Below, one piece after another: positions 14,979-23,775 of a stretch of 32,814 bases of DNA. How positions within the stretch are numbered: the first letter of the stretch is position 1; every line of letters begins with the position of its first letter. Both the position numbers and the translations under genes were made by a program. The stretch comes from Lachnospiraceae bacterium (GTDB lineage Bacteria > Bacillota > Clostridia > Lachnospirales > Lachnospiraceae). The notes under the pieces are model-generated. The model ran no database searches. It saw nothing but the letters and a program-made list of their open reading frames with translations, and was not told the DNA's origin. The stretch is taken from assembly GCA_015056725.1 (NCBI GenBank), contig SVFS01000025.1, positions 1 to 32,814 on the forward strand, read 5' to 3'.

Positions 14979-17168
14979 CTACATACTTACACGTTCTGCA
15001 ATCTCAGCCATCTTCGCCTCACAAAGTCTGGTATCTCCATGCACTCTGGAATATGCCAGATAACCATTCATACGATCAATCTTTGTTAAGTTTTTACTTC
15101 CGCATTTCGGGCATACGTCCATTTCCAGTTCTTCATATCCGCAGTCATCACAATAAGCGAGTGACAAATTCACACCCTCATAAAAGCCAAATTCCATAGC
15201 ACGTTTTACAAGCGTACGAACTGCTTCTATATTGTAGTCAATCGGATATTTCACATACTGTATTTTTCCGCCATTGCATAAGTCCCAAAACCGTCGTTCC
15301 AGATCCTGTTTCTGAATCGGTGTAATATCCTCCATAACATGACAGTGGAAGCTGTTTGACACATATTCTCTGTCGGATACGCCTTTTATAATTCCATACT
15401 TTTCACGGAACTGTTTTACCTGCAGACCACATAAATTTTCTGCCGGTGTTCCGTAAATGGCATATAAATGTCTATCTTCCTGTTTGAATTCATTTACTTT
15501 TTTATTTATGTGCTGCATTACCTGCAGTGCAAATTCGCCATCCTCCACAAGGGATTTTCCGTTATAAAGCATCTGCAATTCATTTAACGCAGTAATGCCG
15601 AAGCTCGCAGTTGCCGATTTTAAAAGCGGTGCAATCTTATCATGAAATCCCAAATTTCCTCCATAAAATCCACCCATACAATACGCAAGCGGATTGTTGG
15701 AGGCTTTCATTTCCCCTAAATACTCATATGTACGCTGATGAATACCGCGAATCATTTGAAGATAGGTATCCAGCACTTCGTAAAAATCTTTTTCCTCTTC
15801 TCTTGCTTTTGCAAGAATCATAGGCAGATGAAGCGATACTGCTCCGATATTAAAACGACCAACAAAAACAGGCTTATCGTCTTCATCCGCAGGCTCCATA
15901 CCACCCCGTTCAAACCAAGGTGATAAAAAGGCTCTGCAGCCCATCGGAGAAATAACTCTGCCATATTTTTGATATATCTGTGCCACATAGCCTTCTCCCG
16001 AAAGACTCAGCCAGTCCGGATACATCGTCTTTGCCGAGCAGGCAATTCCCGCTTCAAATAACTCTTCTAATTCACAACCCTTATCGTGTAACTTCTTATC
16101 ATACAAAAAGATAATCTTCGGGAATAATACCGGCTTTTTGTGTCCTTTCTTTCCCTGTCCGTTTTGCCGCACGCGAAGCATTGTCTTTGTGGCAAGTCTT
16201 GCAAAACGTCCGCTGCCAAGTCCTGCTGTTACCGCGATAAACGGATAGTCTCCTCTACTGGAAGCTACTGTATTGAACTTATATTCCCATCCTTGGAATC
16301 CCTGTTCCATTTCTTTGCTGACATCTGAAAATGCCTGTCTGTCTGCCACTTCTTCCGAAAGTCCAAGGGATAAATATTTCTTATAATCCCGCAAATAGGA
16401 TTTCTCAGCATACGGTTCCACCAGCTTATCTACTTCCGGAATCGTAAACCCACCATACTGCTGGCTTGCCGCAAACAACACGATATCTCCCATTACGTCA
16501 AACGCTACATCCAGCGTCTTGGGCTCATTGTACCAGACATTTCCCATTTCAAAGCCGTCTTTTAGTACCGCACCGATATCAAACAGACAGCAATTCATCG
16601 TATCTCTTCTTGCAGACATATCATGGATATAAATATATCCATCATTACATGCCTGTATCTCATCTCTTGTTAAGAAAAACTTCTGATACATTGCTTTGTT
16701 AAGCTGATTAAATACAAGACTTCTTCTTGTGGAAACAAGTGCAGAATCCGTATTGGCATTCTCCTTATCCCCGATATACATAACCGCCATGCTCTTTTTA
16801 TATACTTCATCCAGCATCTTTACAAAGTCCTGCTTATAATTACGGTAATCCTTATAGCTTTTCGCTACAATCGGCTTTGTATTTTCGAGGGCATACTCTA
16901 CCACACTATGCATCGTCAGAATCGGCAGCTCCGCTACTCCTGTTTTACTGAAGCTGATTTCTGTCCCTTTTTCTATCGTTTCATTTACTTTCTCAACAAC
17001 AAGACGGCAAATTTGTTCCTTTTCTTCCTGCGAAAAATCAATCATTACTCGTTTCGCACTTTTTGAGACAGCATTCAATACCTTCTCTACTTTGAAAGGA
17101 ACCTTACTTCCGTCTTTTTTAATGATATGTACTTTCTGACTTGGCTGATACTTTTTGTTAAAGTCCAT
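14979..17168 (-). CDS. nrdD: Anaerobic ribonucleoside-triphosphate reductase, class III
   Basis: It makes deoxyribonucleoside triphosphates using a glycyl radical and therefore works only without oxygen. Residues about 10-105 form an ATP-cone (IIKKDGSKVPFKVEKVLNAV) that sets overall activity. The catalytic barrel follows. The C-terminal zinc site is two Cys-x2-Cys pairs (CDDCGYEELEMDVCPKC), and the radical glycine is G702 in RMNGYLA. The Cys often found before that Gly is replaced by Asn. I use the ATG at 17168 behind GGAGAG, not the TTG four codons earlier, which overlaps that site; this gives 729 residues. The activase gene nrdG is not adjacent. It follows a WYL regulator by 21 bp. Confidence 0.95.
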   Translation of the reverse strand: MDFNKKYQPSQKVHIIKKDGSKVPFKVEKVLNAVSKSAKRVMIDFSQEEKEQICRLVVEKVNETIEKGTEISFSKTGVAELPILTMHSVVEYALENTKPIVAKSYKDYRNYKQDFVKMLDEVYKKSMAVMYIGDKENANTDSALVSTRRSLVFNQLNKAMYQKFFLTRDEIQACNDGYIYIHDMSARRDTMNCCLFDIGAVLKDGFEMGNVWYNEPKTLDVAFDVMGDIVLFAASQQYGGFTIPEVDKLVEPYAEKSYLRDYKKYLSLGLSEEVADRQAFSDVSKEMEQGFQGWEYKFNTVASSRGDYPFIAVTAGLGSGRFARLATKTMLRVRQNGQGKKGHKKPVLFPKIIFLYDKKLHDKGCELEELFEAGIACSAKTMYPDWLSLSGEGYVAQIYQKYGRVISPMGCRAFLSPWFERGGMEPADEDDKPVFVGRFNIGAVSLHLPMILAKAREEEKDFYEVLDTYLQMIRGIHQRTYEYLGEMKASNNPLAYCMGGFYGGNLGFHDKIAPLLKSATASFGITALNELQMLYNGKSLVEDGEFALQVMQHINKKVNEFKQEDRHLYAIYGTPAENLCGLQVKQFREKYGIIKGVSDREYVSNSFHCHVMEDITPIQKQDLERRFWDLCNGGKIQYVKYPIDYNIEAVRTLVKRAMEFGFYEGVNLSLAYCDDCGYEELEMDVCPKCGSKNLTKIDRMNGYLAYSRVHGDTRLCEAKMAEIAERVSM

Positions 17169-17189
17169 AATGCTCTCCAATACTCTATC

Positions 17190-18176
17190 TTACACTTCCA
17201 AAATATCCATCAAATACTTTCGATACTGATCCCTTACATGCTCCGGTGCCAGTAGCTTTGCATCTTTTCCGATTCCTGCAAGCCATCCGAAAAACTGTCC
17301 GCTAACAGCTACTTTCACATGAATTGCAAAGTCCTTGCCCGATTTTTTCTGTAAGGAAACGTCTTTTCCAAACCGGTCAAGTACTACACCTACCAGTTCA
17401 TTCGGAAACTGAATCGTCACAATCTCCTCTTTACCGCCATACATACCAAAGGTCTTCGAAGAATACATGCTCATATCACACTTCTTAAAAGCAGCTTCCC
17501 CTTCTCTCTTTTCTTCCTCCAATATCTTTACCGGTCCGATTTTGTCCACGCGGAAATGCTTTATTATGGCATCCTCGCTGTCATACCCTATCAGATAATA
17601 ATTTTCATCATTCCACAGCAACGCCCATGGACTGATTTTGTATTTTTTACCATCCCGCCTCGGTACCAGCTTTTTTTCCAGATTCCATTCCATATACGGA
17701 AAGTTAATCGGGTTATTTTGTCTAATCGCCTTATGTATATCATCTATGCGGTAATAAATTCCACTATTCTGACTTTTTATACGCTCCATTGTATAAACCT
17801 GACGCTGTAAATTCACAGCATCATATTTACTTACCAGACCTTCAATTTTTTTAATCAGCTCCTTCGACTTAGCCGCTGTTATGAAACGAGACGCCGAAAC
17901 CGCATCTACAAGTAATTTGCATTCCGGCAACTCAAAATTACGATCAGCAATATAATAACCGCCATTTCTGTACTGATTATTATACTCTATATTGATATCG
18001 AACTCTTTCAAATAAGAAATATCGTTGTAAATGCTTTTCCGTTCTGCCTTAATATTGTTGGCAGCAAGCTTATCTATCAAAGTCTGCATGGACATGGGAT
18101 GCTCTATATCCGTCTCTTCCATCAGAATTTTTACAATATATAATAATTTCAGTTTTTGATTTTCTGAACGTGCCAT
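17190..18176 (-). CDS. WYL-domain transcriptional regulator
   Basis: A 328-residue protein with an N-terminal winged helix (about residues 5-70: MSMQTLIDKLAANNIKAERK, SIYNDISYLKEF), a helical middle, and a WYL domain (about 150-215). The WYL domain is recognised by KKYKISPWALLWNDENYYLI and YDSEDAIIKHFRVDKI. A C-terminal WCX-like extension runs to the end. WYL proteins bind nucleic acid or nucleotides and often respond to DNA damage or nucleotide state. It is 21 bp upstream of nrdD in the same direction, so it may regulate deoxynucleotide synthesis; this is inference from position. The start ATG follows AGAGGAATAAG. Confidence 0.9.
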   Translation of the reverse strand: MARSENQKLKLLYIVKILMEETDIEHPMSMQTLIDKLAANNIKAERKSIYNDISYLKEFDINIEYNNQYRNGGYYIADRNFELPECKLLVDAVSASRFITAAKSKELIKKIEGLVSKYDAVNLQRQVYTMERIKSQNSGIYYRIDDIHKAIRQNNPINFPYMEWNLEKKLVPRRDGKKYKISPWALLWNDENYYLIGYDSEDAIIKHFRVDKIGPVKILEEEKREGEAAFKKCDMSMYSSKTFGMYGGKEEIVTIQFPNELVGVVLDRFGKDVSLQKKSGKDFAIHVKVAVSGQFFGWLAGIGKDAKLLAPEHVRDQYRKYLMDILEV

Positions 18177-18257
18177 GCTTCTTATTCCTCTAAAATCTCC
18201 TAATGTCGCACTTTTACATCTTCTGCATTTCTATCTATTTCCTATATATTGCCCGTC

Positions 18258-18956
18258 TTATACGACACCTAAGATGTTATACAATTCCTGTAAGCTTCTG
18301 ATTTCATACCGGATATCGCAACCCACATGATTTTCCTTCCCATCCGGATTGTACCAGCATGCATCTACTCCGGCATTGTTTGCCCCTTTTATATCCGACG
18401 TGAGCGAATCTCCGATTAAAATAGCTCTTTCTTTATGAAAATCCGGTATCTGTTCAAAAGCCGCATCGAAAAATTCTATCCTTGGTTTTTCAAACCCGAT
18501 CTCATCAGAAATGAAAATGCCATCCACAATTTTATCAAACCCGGAATTTTTCATTTTGATTTCCTGTGTAATTACTACTCCGTTCGTAACCATATATTGC
18601 TTAAAGCCTCTCTGCTTTAAATCCTTTAGCAGTATATCCGAAGCATCCACATAATACGTCATTGTTCCAAGCTCGCGCTGATACTTCTGCTGAATCGCCA
18701 CAGGGTCGATATGCGTAATGCCTACTGCGGCAAAAAAATCCCGAAATCTTCCCGGCAACAGCTCTTTTTTCGTCACTTCACCAAGCTCTAACCGCTTCCA
18801 ATAATTTTCATTGATTCCCGAATACAACGCTAACAGTTCTTCCGTCAATTCAATTCCGTAATCCTTCAGACATACACCAAGTGCGTATCGTTCTGATAAT
18901 TTAAAATCCAGTAAGGTTCCATCTAAATCCCATAAAATAACATCATATTTTCTCAT
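18258..18956 (-). CDS. yjjG: YjjG-type noncanonical pyrimidine nucleotidase (HAD)
   Basis: All four HAD motifs are present: nucleophile DLDGTLLDF (motif I), MVTNGV (II), GFEKPRIEFF (III) and LIGDSLTSDIKGANNAG (IV). The 232-residue length and the helical cap after motif I match the YjjG family, 5'-nucleotidases that dephosphorylate dUMP, dTMP and abnormal pyrimidine nucleotides. It may cleanse the nucleotide pool, fitting the neighbouring nrdD. An 81-bp gap separates it from the WYL gene, and no promoter is obvious, so co-transcription is possible. Upstream, a terminator ends the small membrane-protein transcript. Ribosome site CGGAGATAAG. Confidence 0.88.
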   Translation of the reverse strand: MRKYDVILWDLDGTLLDFKLSERYALGVCLKDYGIELTEELLALYSGINENYWKRLELGEVTKKELLPGRFRDFFAAVGITHIDPVAIQQKYQRELGTMTYYVDASDILLKDLKQRGFKQYMVTNGVVITQEIKMKNSGFDKIVDGIFISDEIGFEKPRIEFFDAAFEQIPDFHKERAILIGDSLTSDIKGANNAGVDACWYNPDGKENHVGCDIRYEIRSLQELYNILGVV

Positions 18957-19004
18957 ATACTTTCTCTTATCTCCGTCGGGCTTTATGTATTCATTTCTAT
19001 GAAA

Positions 19005-19032
19005 AAGATGTTCATGAACACATGAACATCTT
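19005..19032 (-). terminator. Terminator of the 52-residue membrane-protein gene
   Basis: Perfect 12-bp arms (19005-19016 and 19021-19032, AAGATGTTCATG and its complement) enclose a 4-base loop. On the minus strand TTTTTC follows. It lies 15 bp after the stop codon at 19047. Confidence 0.8.
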
Positions 19033-19046
19033 ATCGAATCTAATCT

Positions 19047-19205
19047 TTAATTATCAGTCACTTCTGCTTCCGATGCCATAGCCATCTTAGCGTCTTTGCT
19101 TTTACGCCATTTAATGCCGATAAAGCATGCCAACAAAACAACTGCCACTATAAAAATAAGTACCAAAAGATACGCTAAAAAGTTCACTCCAAATGCTGCA
19201 AACAT
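19047..19205 (-). CDS. Small single-span membrane protein, 52 residues
   Basis: The reading frame encodes MFAAFGVNFLAYLLVLIFIV followed by a few more apolar residues, then a basic stretch IKWRKSKDAK and an acidic end EAEVTDN. That is one membrane helix (about residues 8-30) with a cytoplasmic C-terminus by the positive-inside rule. It has its own promoter (TTGACG-N18-TACAAT), a strong ribosome site GGAGGAGC, and a perfect hairpin terminator, so it is a genuine gene in spite of its size. The look recalls OadG-related small transporter subunits, but no partner is nearby and I do not assign a function. Confidence 0.85.
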   Translation of the reverse strand: MFAAFGVNFLAYLLVLIFIVAVVLLACFIGIKWRKSKDAKMAMASEAEVTDN

Positions 19206-19237
19206 ATTGTGCTCCTCCAACTAAAAAATTCTGATTT

Positions 19238-19267
19238 ATTGTACCATTTATAACCCAGTATCGTCAA
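19238..19267 (-). promoter_or_regulatory. Promoter of the small membrane-protein gene
   Basis: On the minus strand TTGACG (19262-19267) and TACAAT (19238-19243) are 18 bp apart. Transcription would start near 19231, only about 26 bases before the ATG. Confidence 0.65.
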
Positions 19268-19312
19268 GCAAAGTCCTGCCTTACCATACAAGGATTAAGT
19301 ACGTTATGCCCT

Positions 19313-19792
19313 CTATAAAATGATTCCTTCATCCTCTAAAAGATTATCACCGTCTGCTGCCGTTGTAGCAAGCATGTCACAACGCTCATTTTCAGGATGT
19401 CCATCATGTCCTTTTACCCAGACAAACGTAACCTTATGCATCTCTTTCGCCTTTAAAAGACGCTGCCACAAATCCACATTTTTCACAGGACTGTTTCCTG
19501 CTGTTTTCCAGTTTTTGCGAAGCCACGTATCCATCCAGTTCTGATTAAAAGCATCTGTCAGATATTTGGAATCCGATACCAGTTTTACATCACAGGGCTT
19601 TGTAAGTGCTTCCAATCCGACAATAGCCGCCATAAGCTCCATACGGTTATTGGTCGTTCTTTTATATCCTGCACTATACTCTCTTTCATGAAGATTTCCT
19701 TTACTGTCAATATACTGCAGAACACATCCATATCCTCCGGGTCCATCCGGGTTTCCACGTGCCGAACCATCTGTGTAAATTGTTACATTCAT
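19313..19792 (-). CDS. rnhA: Ribonuclease HI
   Basis: It cleaves the RNA strand of RNA-DNA hybrids. Catalytic acids are visible in [18 protein letters not shown] (Asp), [14 protein letters not shown] (Glu), VSDSKYL (Asp) and a C-terminal NERCDMLA (Asp). The start is the ATG at 19792 behind AGAGGAG; a longer open frame of 51 more codons overlaps the mutS-like gene and is not credible. The resulting 159 residues match the family, with no N-terminal hybrid-binding domain. It follows the MutS-like gene by 31 bp and is the last gene of the nucleoside operon. The next gene has its own promoter 45 bp on; no good terminator is visible between them. Confidence 0.95.
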   Translation of the reverse strand: MNVTIYTDGSARGNPDGPGGYGCVLQYIDSKGNLHEREYSAGYKRTTNNRMELMAAIVGLEALTKPCDVKLVSDSKYLTDAFNQNWMDTWLRKNWKTAGNSPVKNVDLWQRLLKAKEMHKVTFVWVKGHDGHPENERCDMLATTAADGDNLLEDEGIIL

Positions 19793-19823
19793 ACGTTTCT
19801 CCTCTTTACATTTCCAAAAAGCA

Positions 19824-21470
19824 TTACTCCCATTTTCCGTTTTGTAAGAAGCCCTCTGCCATCGTTTCCGCTGCTTTTGTAATATCTTCCTGATATCCCA
19901 GCATCTGTAAAAGCCGAATAGCATTTCTCGTTGTCGCAGGTCCATCTTTCAATTCATAACGGAAATGAATATCATCGTTTTCTATGGTTTCCTCAAAATG
20001 ATAATTTGCATACTTATCTGCAAGCAGCTCCGCCAGTTCCATATCATGCGTCGCTGCAAGACAAATCGTACTTTCCTTTTGCAATGTCTTCATAATCTGA
20101 CACGCCGCCGCAATACGTTCTACCGTATTCGTTCCCCTAAGCACCTCATCCACGATGCAAAGCACCTTTTCATCAGACCTTGGGCATTCATCAAGAATCC
20201 TTTTCAGTGCTTTAATCTCTACCATGAAATAGCTTTCGCCCTGCATCACATCATCTTTCAATGCCATGGAACTCATCGTTTTAACAAACGGCGCATTCCA
20301 TTTATCTGCAAGACATGTATAAATACTCTGTGATAATATTGCATTTATTGCAATCGTTTTCAAAAACGTTGATTTACCGGATGCATTTGAGCCTGTTAAC
20401 AGCACACCCTGTTTTATTGTAATCGAATTTGGCACCGGATTATTTAATAAAGGATGATATACTGCTTCAGCCTCCAGTACTACTTTTTCCTTGCACCTTT
20501 CTCCTGTCTGCCCACCATCCTGTATACAATCGCTATAAAGCTTTGGTACACAATACTTATCAAGAGATGCCCTGTAAAACGCAATCGACATACATGCATC
20601 AATATAGCCTGTCAGATAAAACATTCTCTCAATATCTTGCCGATGTGCCTTTACCACCTTCAGCATTTGATAAAACTTCATAATATCAATGTGAAAAATC
20701 ATCTTGATATAATCCAGGAATAAATCTAACGGATTACTACTTCCAAACGGATTATTCATAGACATTGCAATTCCGGAAAAGCGCCTGAACCCATCCAGCC
20801 TATGCACACATTCCTTTAGTTCTTTCTGCTCTTTTTCGAGTTCTTTATAGTTTTTACGTCCAAGAAGCTTCGCACCCTTTATCATACGCAAAATATATCC
20901 GAAGCTCACAAGATACGCACTAATTTTTCCTTTTTTATTAAAATACGTCATGATACTGATACATATCATGAAAAACAATAATGTTACTGCTATATCAGGA
21001 GCATAAAAAAGAAGTGCAATTACCGGAAGATACAACAAATCTAAAAGTATCTGCGGCAGATTGCTTTTCGTCCTTACCAGTTCTAAATGATCCAGATAAT
21101 CAAAAAGAGAATATTTCCCTGTATTTCCAATCTGCATAAAAAGCAAAGACAGTTCTGTTCTTAGCTTTTCATCCTCAGAAACTGCCTTTGCAATCGCATG
21201 TCTGTGTTCTAACTCTTTTTCATCGAAGCAGGTATTACGCAGAAAATGATACAACACTTCCGAACCGGCGGCACTTTTGGTATAGTCCATTCTCTCATAA
21301 ACCTTATCTCCGCTCAAATCATTCCATGTAATATCATCTACATGAAATCCTGCCTTATTATGGCGAAAATATCCGGATGCCGCTTCAGCGAAATGGCAAA
21401 AAGCCTTTGACGGAACGTTGCCGTATTCCTCTTTTATAATAGCTGCTGCCATTCTCTTTTTTTTAGTCAT
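19824..21470 (-). CDS. MutS-like ATPase with membrane segments
   Basis: The C-terminal third (about residues 350-548) is a MutS ATPase domain V: Walker [21 protein letters not shown], Walker [16 protein letters not shown], and [11 protein letters not shown]. The N-terminal mismatch-binding domains of true MutS are missing. Instead about residues 140-180 form two hydrophobic helices ([29 protein letters not shown]), so it is probably a membrane protein. This layout defines a MutS-related subgroup in Firmicutes whose function is unknown; mismatch repair is unlikely. I use the ATG at 21470 (548 residues), overlapping the cdd stop as ATGACTAA and preceded by GGAGG. A TTG seven codons upstream is the alternative. 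Confidence 0.88.
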   Translation of the reverse strand: MTKKKRMAAAIIKEEYGNVPSKAFCHFAEAASGYFRHNKAGFHVDDITWNDLSGDKVYERMDYTKSAAGSEVLYHFLRNTCFDEKELEHRHAIAKAVSEDEKLRTELSLLFMQIGNTGKYSLFDYLDHLELVRTKSNLPQILLDLLYLPVIALLFYAPDIAVTLLFFMICISIMTYFNKKGKISAYLVSFGYILRMIKGAKLLGRKNYKELEKEQKELKECVHRLDGFRRFSGIAMSMNNPFGSSNPLDLFLDYIKMIFHIDIMKFYQMLKVVKAHRQDIERMFYLTGYIDACMSIAFYRASLDKYCVPKLYSDCIQDGGQTGERCKEKVVLEAEAVYHPLLNNPVPNSITIKQGVLLTGSNASGKSTFLKTIAINAILSQSIYTCLADKWNAPFVKTMSSMALKDDVMQGESYFMVEIKALKRILDECPRSDEKVLCIVDEVLRGTNTVERIAAACQIMKTLQKESTICLAATHDMELAELLADKYANYHFEETIENDDIHFRYELKDGPATTRNAIRLLQMLGYQEDITKAAETMAEGFLQNGKWE

Positions 21471-21882
21471 TCTGTAAATCCTCCGGACCAAATCCGAATG
21501 GTAACAATTCTCTTAACGTATATACTTCATATTCTGTTTCGGATATCGCCGGAATTACCTGAAATTCATCTGCCTTGCAAAATTCTGCCATTACCTGTCT
21601 GCATACGCCGCATGGAAATGCCAGTCTTACCGGTTCTCCTTCCGGGCTGCCTACAATTGCAATTTTCACAAATTCCTTCTCTCCTTCAGATACTGCCTTA
21701 AAAAAAGCAGTCCTTTCCGCACAAACCGTTCCGGAATACGATGCATTTTCAATATTGCAGCCGGTATATACCTTACCGCTTTTTGTCAACAATGCTGCTC
21801 CCACCTGAAAATGAGAGTAGGGTGTGTACGCCTTCTTTCTTGCGTCTAAAGCCTCTTTTATCAGAGCTTCCTTACTAATCAT
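21463..21882 (-). CDS. cdd: Cytidine deaminase
   Basis: It hydrolyses cytidine and deoxycytidine to uridine forms in pyrimidine salvage. The zinc site is complete: Cys-Ala-Glu in GTVCAERTAFFKAV, where Glu is the catalytic acid, and Cys-x2-Cys in FPCGVCRQVMAEF. The N-terminal YTPYSHFQVGAALLTKSGKVYTG is typical of the small tetrameric form, as is the 139-residue length. It follows purine nucleoside phosphorylase by 21 bp and its stop overlaps the MutS-like start by 8 bases, which implies translational coupling. With the phosphorylase it forms a nucleoside-salvage pair. Confidence 0.96.
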   Translation of the reverse strand: MISKEALIKEALDARKKAYTPYSHFQVGAALLTKSGKVYTGCNIENASYSGTVCAERTAFFKAVSEGEKEFVKIAIVGSPEGEPVRLAFPCGVCRQVMAEFCKADEFQVIPAISETEYEVYTLRELLPFGFGPEDLQND

Positions 21883-21903
21883 TCTATTTCCTCACTTATT
21901 ATC

Positions 21904-22740
21904 TTATAAAAACTTCTTAAATTCCAATACGGATTCTTTTACAAGCACTTTAAATTTTGCTGATGCTGCATCTGCTGCTGCCTGTACTTCCTCATGTGTA
22001 AGCGGCTCTGCCGAAAGACCTGCACCCGGATTACATACGCAGGAAATACCACACACCTTCATTCCCATATGGTTTGCGGCAATTGCTTCTACCGTAGTAC
22101 TCATACCTACCGCATCGGCTCCGAGCATCTGTGCCATACGCACTTCTGCAGGACTCTCATAAGAAGGTCCTGAAAACTGCATATAGATACCTTCCTTCAA
22201 ATCAATATTATGCGCTGCTGCTTTTTCACGAATAATCTGAGCAAGCTGCTTATTATAAATTTCAGACATATCCGGAAATCTTATTCCTAACTCGTCCAGA
22301 TTCGGACCAATTAATGGATTTGGTACCAGACAGGAAATCTGATCTTTAATCAGCATAAGGTCACCGGCTTTATAGCTTGGATTAGAACCACCGGATGCAT
22401 TTGTTAAAAAGATAATTTTTGCACCCATCAGCTTCATCAGTCTTGTCGGCAATACTACATCCGACATTGCATAGCCTTCATAATAGTGAATACGGCCTTT
22501 CATGCATACAACCTTTACCTCTCCAAGATAACCAAAAATGAACTTTCCTGCATGGCCTGCCACGGTACTTACCGGAAATCCTTCGATTTCTTCATACGGA
22601 AGCTCAGCCTCCACTTTAATTTCATCTGCAAAATTACCAAGCCCTGAGCCAAGCACAATCGCTACCTCCGGCTCAAAATCCACTTTTTCCTTTACGCTTT
22701 CATAACATTTTAATAATTTTTCATACACTTGATTCATCAT
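21904..22740 (-). CDS. punA: Purine nucleoside phosphorylase
   Basis: It splits purine nucleosides with phosphate into base and (deoxy)ribose-1-phosphate. The class I trimeric type is shown by VLGSGLGNFAD, GHAGKFIFGYLG, KGRIHYYEGY, LTNASGGSN and FSGPSYESPAEVRMAQMLGA followed by VGMSTTVEAIAANHMGMKV. The 278-residue length fits. The end of the active site reads CVCNPGAGLS, with the Asn that distinguishes purine preference for guanosine and inosine. Ribosome site AAAGGGAAC precedes the ATG. It lies between the LRR gene (25 bp) and cdd (21 bp) in one operon. Confidence 0.96.
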   Translation of the reverse strand: MMNQVYEKLLKCYESVKEKVDFEPEVAIVLGSGLGNFADEIKVEAELPYEEIEGFPVSTVAGHAGKFIFGYLGEVKVVCMKGRIHYYEGYAMSDVVLPTRLMKLMGAKIIFLTNASGGSNPSYKAGDLMLIKDQISCLVPNPLIGPNLDELGIRFPDMSEIYNKQLAQIIREKAAAHNIDLKEGIYMQFSGPSYESPAEVRMAQMLGADAVGMSTTVEAIAANHMGMKVCGISCVCNPGAGLSAEPLTHEEVQAAADAASAKFKVLVKESVLEFKKFL

Positions 22741-22764
22741 GTTCCCTTTCCGCCTTTCTTATTT

Positions 22765-23595
22765 TTATATCATGAAGTTATCAAAAAAATCTGTGGTATC
22801 TGCTGTTTCCAATTGTATTTTTAGTAAATATGCTCTAATTTCAGCATCGGACAGCAGATTCGCTTCCAAAAGCTTTGCTGCCACCTCTCCTGTCAATCCC
22901 TTTGACCTATACCATAACGTATAATACTTCATATTCCCACCGTATTTTTGCATATTATCCAAAAACAGGTTTATCATCTGTGCTTCTTTTTTTTGCAGGT
23001 AATTCTGTAACTCTTGACGCATTTTATCCGTAAGAAACGTCTCATATTCCAAACGCTGGAGCACAAGCACAAGTCTCCTGTTTTCTGTTGTCTTCACATG
23101 TCTTTCCAGCTGCGAATCAATATCTTCCACATCAAACCACCCGATGAACACCGGCTTAAAATCAGCATCTAATGGTTTTTCCAGGCATTCCAGCAAAGCA
23201 TTGTCATAGTTTTCAAGCCATTTTTGCTGTTCGGTCTGTAAATTTTCGAACGCCAAAAGTCGTGGATTATCAAAATAGCGCAGGTACGATGCCATAAAAT
23301 AGCATATTTCTTCTTCTATCCGATTTTCTTTTCCGTCAGAAAACGATATTTTTTCCAGGGAGTCACACCCTAAAAATACTTGTTTCCCCAAATGGATATC
23401 TTTTAGCGGAAATACAATTTCCCGCAAGTTTTTTGCATGTGAAAATGCCCAATCTCCCAACTGTTCCAGACTGGCCGGTAATACTATTTTCTCAACAGTT
23501 TTACAACTTAGGAAGGCTTTTGCACCAATTTCCGTAATCGGCATATGAGACAAATCAACTACCTGATAGCCGCCATCATACTTTTCGTATTTCAT
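22765..23595 (-). CDS. Cytosolic leucine-rich-repeat (BspA-like) protein of unknown function
   Basis: The first 100 of 276 residues contain three to four BspA-type LRR units (ITEIGAKAFLSCKTVEKIVL; LEQLGDWAFSHAKNLREIVF; HLGKQVFLGCDSLEKISF). The remaining 175 residues are charged and helical, without recognised domain. There is no signal peptide, so unlike surface BspA proteins it is cytoplasmic. It has a consensus promoter just upstream and leads the operon with purine nucleoside phosphorylase, cdd, the MutS-like gene and rnhA. LRR plus helical tail suggests a protein-binding scaffold; this is inference. The ribosome site is weak (AAGCGGAT). Confidence 0.8.
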   Translation of the reverse strand: MKYEKYDGGYQVVDLSHMPITEIGAKAFLSCKTVEKIVLPASLEQLGDWAFSHAKNLREIVFPLKDIHLGKQVFLGCDSLEKISFSDGKENRIEEEICYFMASYLRYFDNPRLLAFENLQTEQQKWLENYDNALLECLEKPLDADFKPVFIGWFDVEDIDSQLERHVKTTENRRLVLVLQRLEYETFLTDKMRQELQNYLQKKEAQMINLFLDNMQKYGGNMKYYTLWYRSKGLTGEVAAKLLEANLLSDAEIRAYLLKIQLETADTTDFFDNFMI

Positions 23596-23669
23596 ATCCG
23601 CTTACGTTTTCTCCCTTCCCTATTTTCCAAAGCTTTCCTCTATATTTTTCTTTTAAACACATTAAAACA

Positions 23670-23698
23670 ATTATAGCGTTATTCCCTGTAATTGCCAA
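23670..23698 (-). promoter_or_regulatory. Promoter of the LRR-nucleoside salvage operon
   Basis: On the minus strand TTGGCA (23693-23698) and TATAAT (23670-23675) are spaced 17 bp, near-consensus sigma-A. The start near 23663 gives a leader of about 68 bases. Its -35 is 8 bp from the -35 of the divergent kinase promoter. Confidence 0.75.
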
Positions 23699-23706
23699 AT
23701 GATTTT

Positions 23707-23735
23707 TTGACTATCGACACCATATATGATATTCT
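23707..23735 (+). promoter_or_regulatory. Probable promoter of the hybrid histidine kinase
   Basis: TTGACT (23707-23712) and TATTCT (23730-23735) are 17 bp apart. Transcription would start near 23742, 34 bases before the ATG at 23776. Confidence 0.5.
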
Positions 23736-23775
23736 TATATTAGCTATATTTGTACGCAAAAAGGAAGGTGAACAC

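Noticed and set aside
19793-19945. N-terminal extension of RNase HI by 51 residues
   Set aside because: It overlaps the end of the MutS-like gene, lacks a ribosome site, and AGAGGAG directly precedes the internal ATG that matches the family start.
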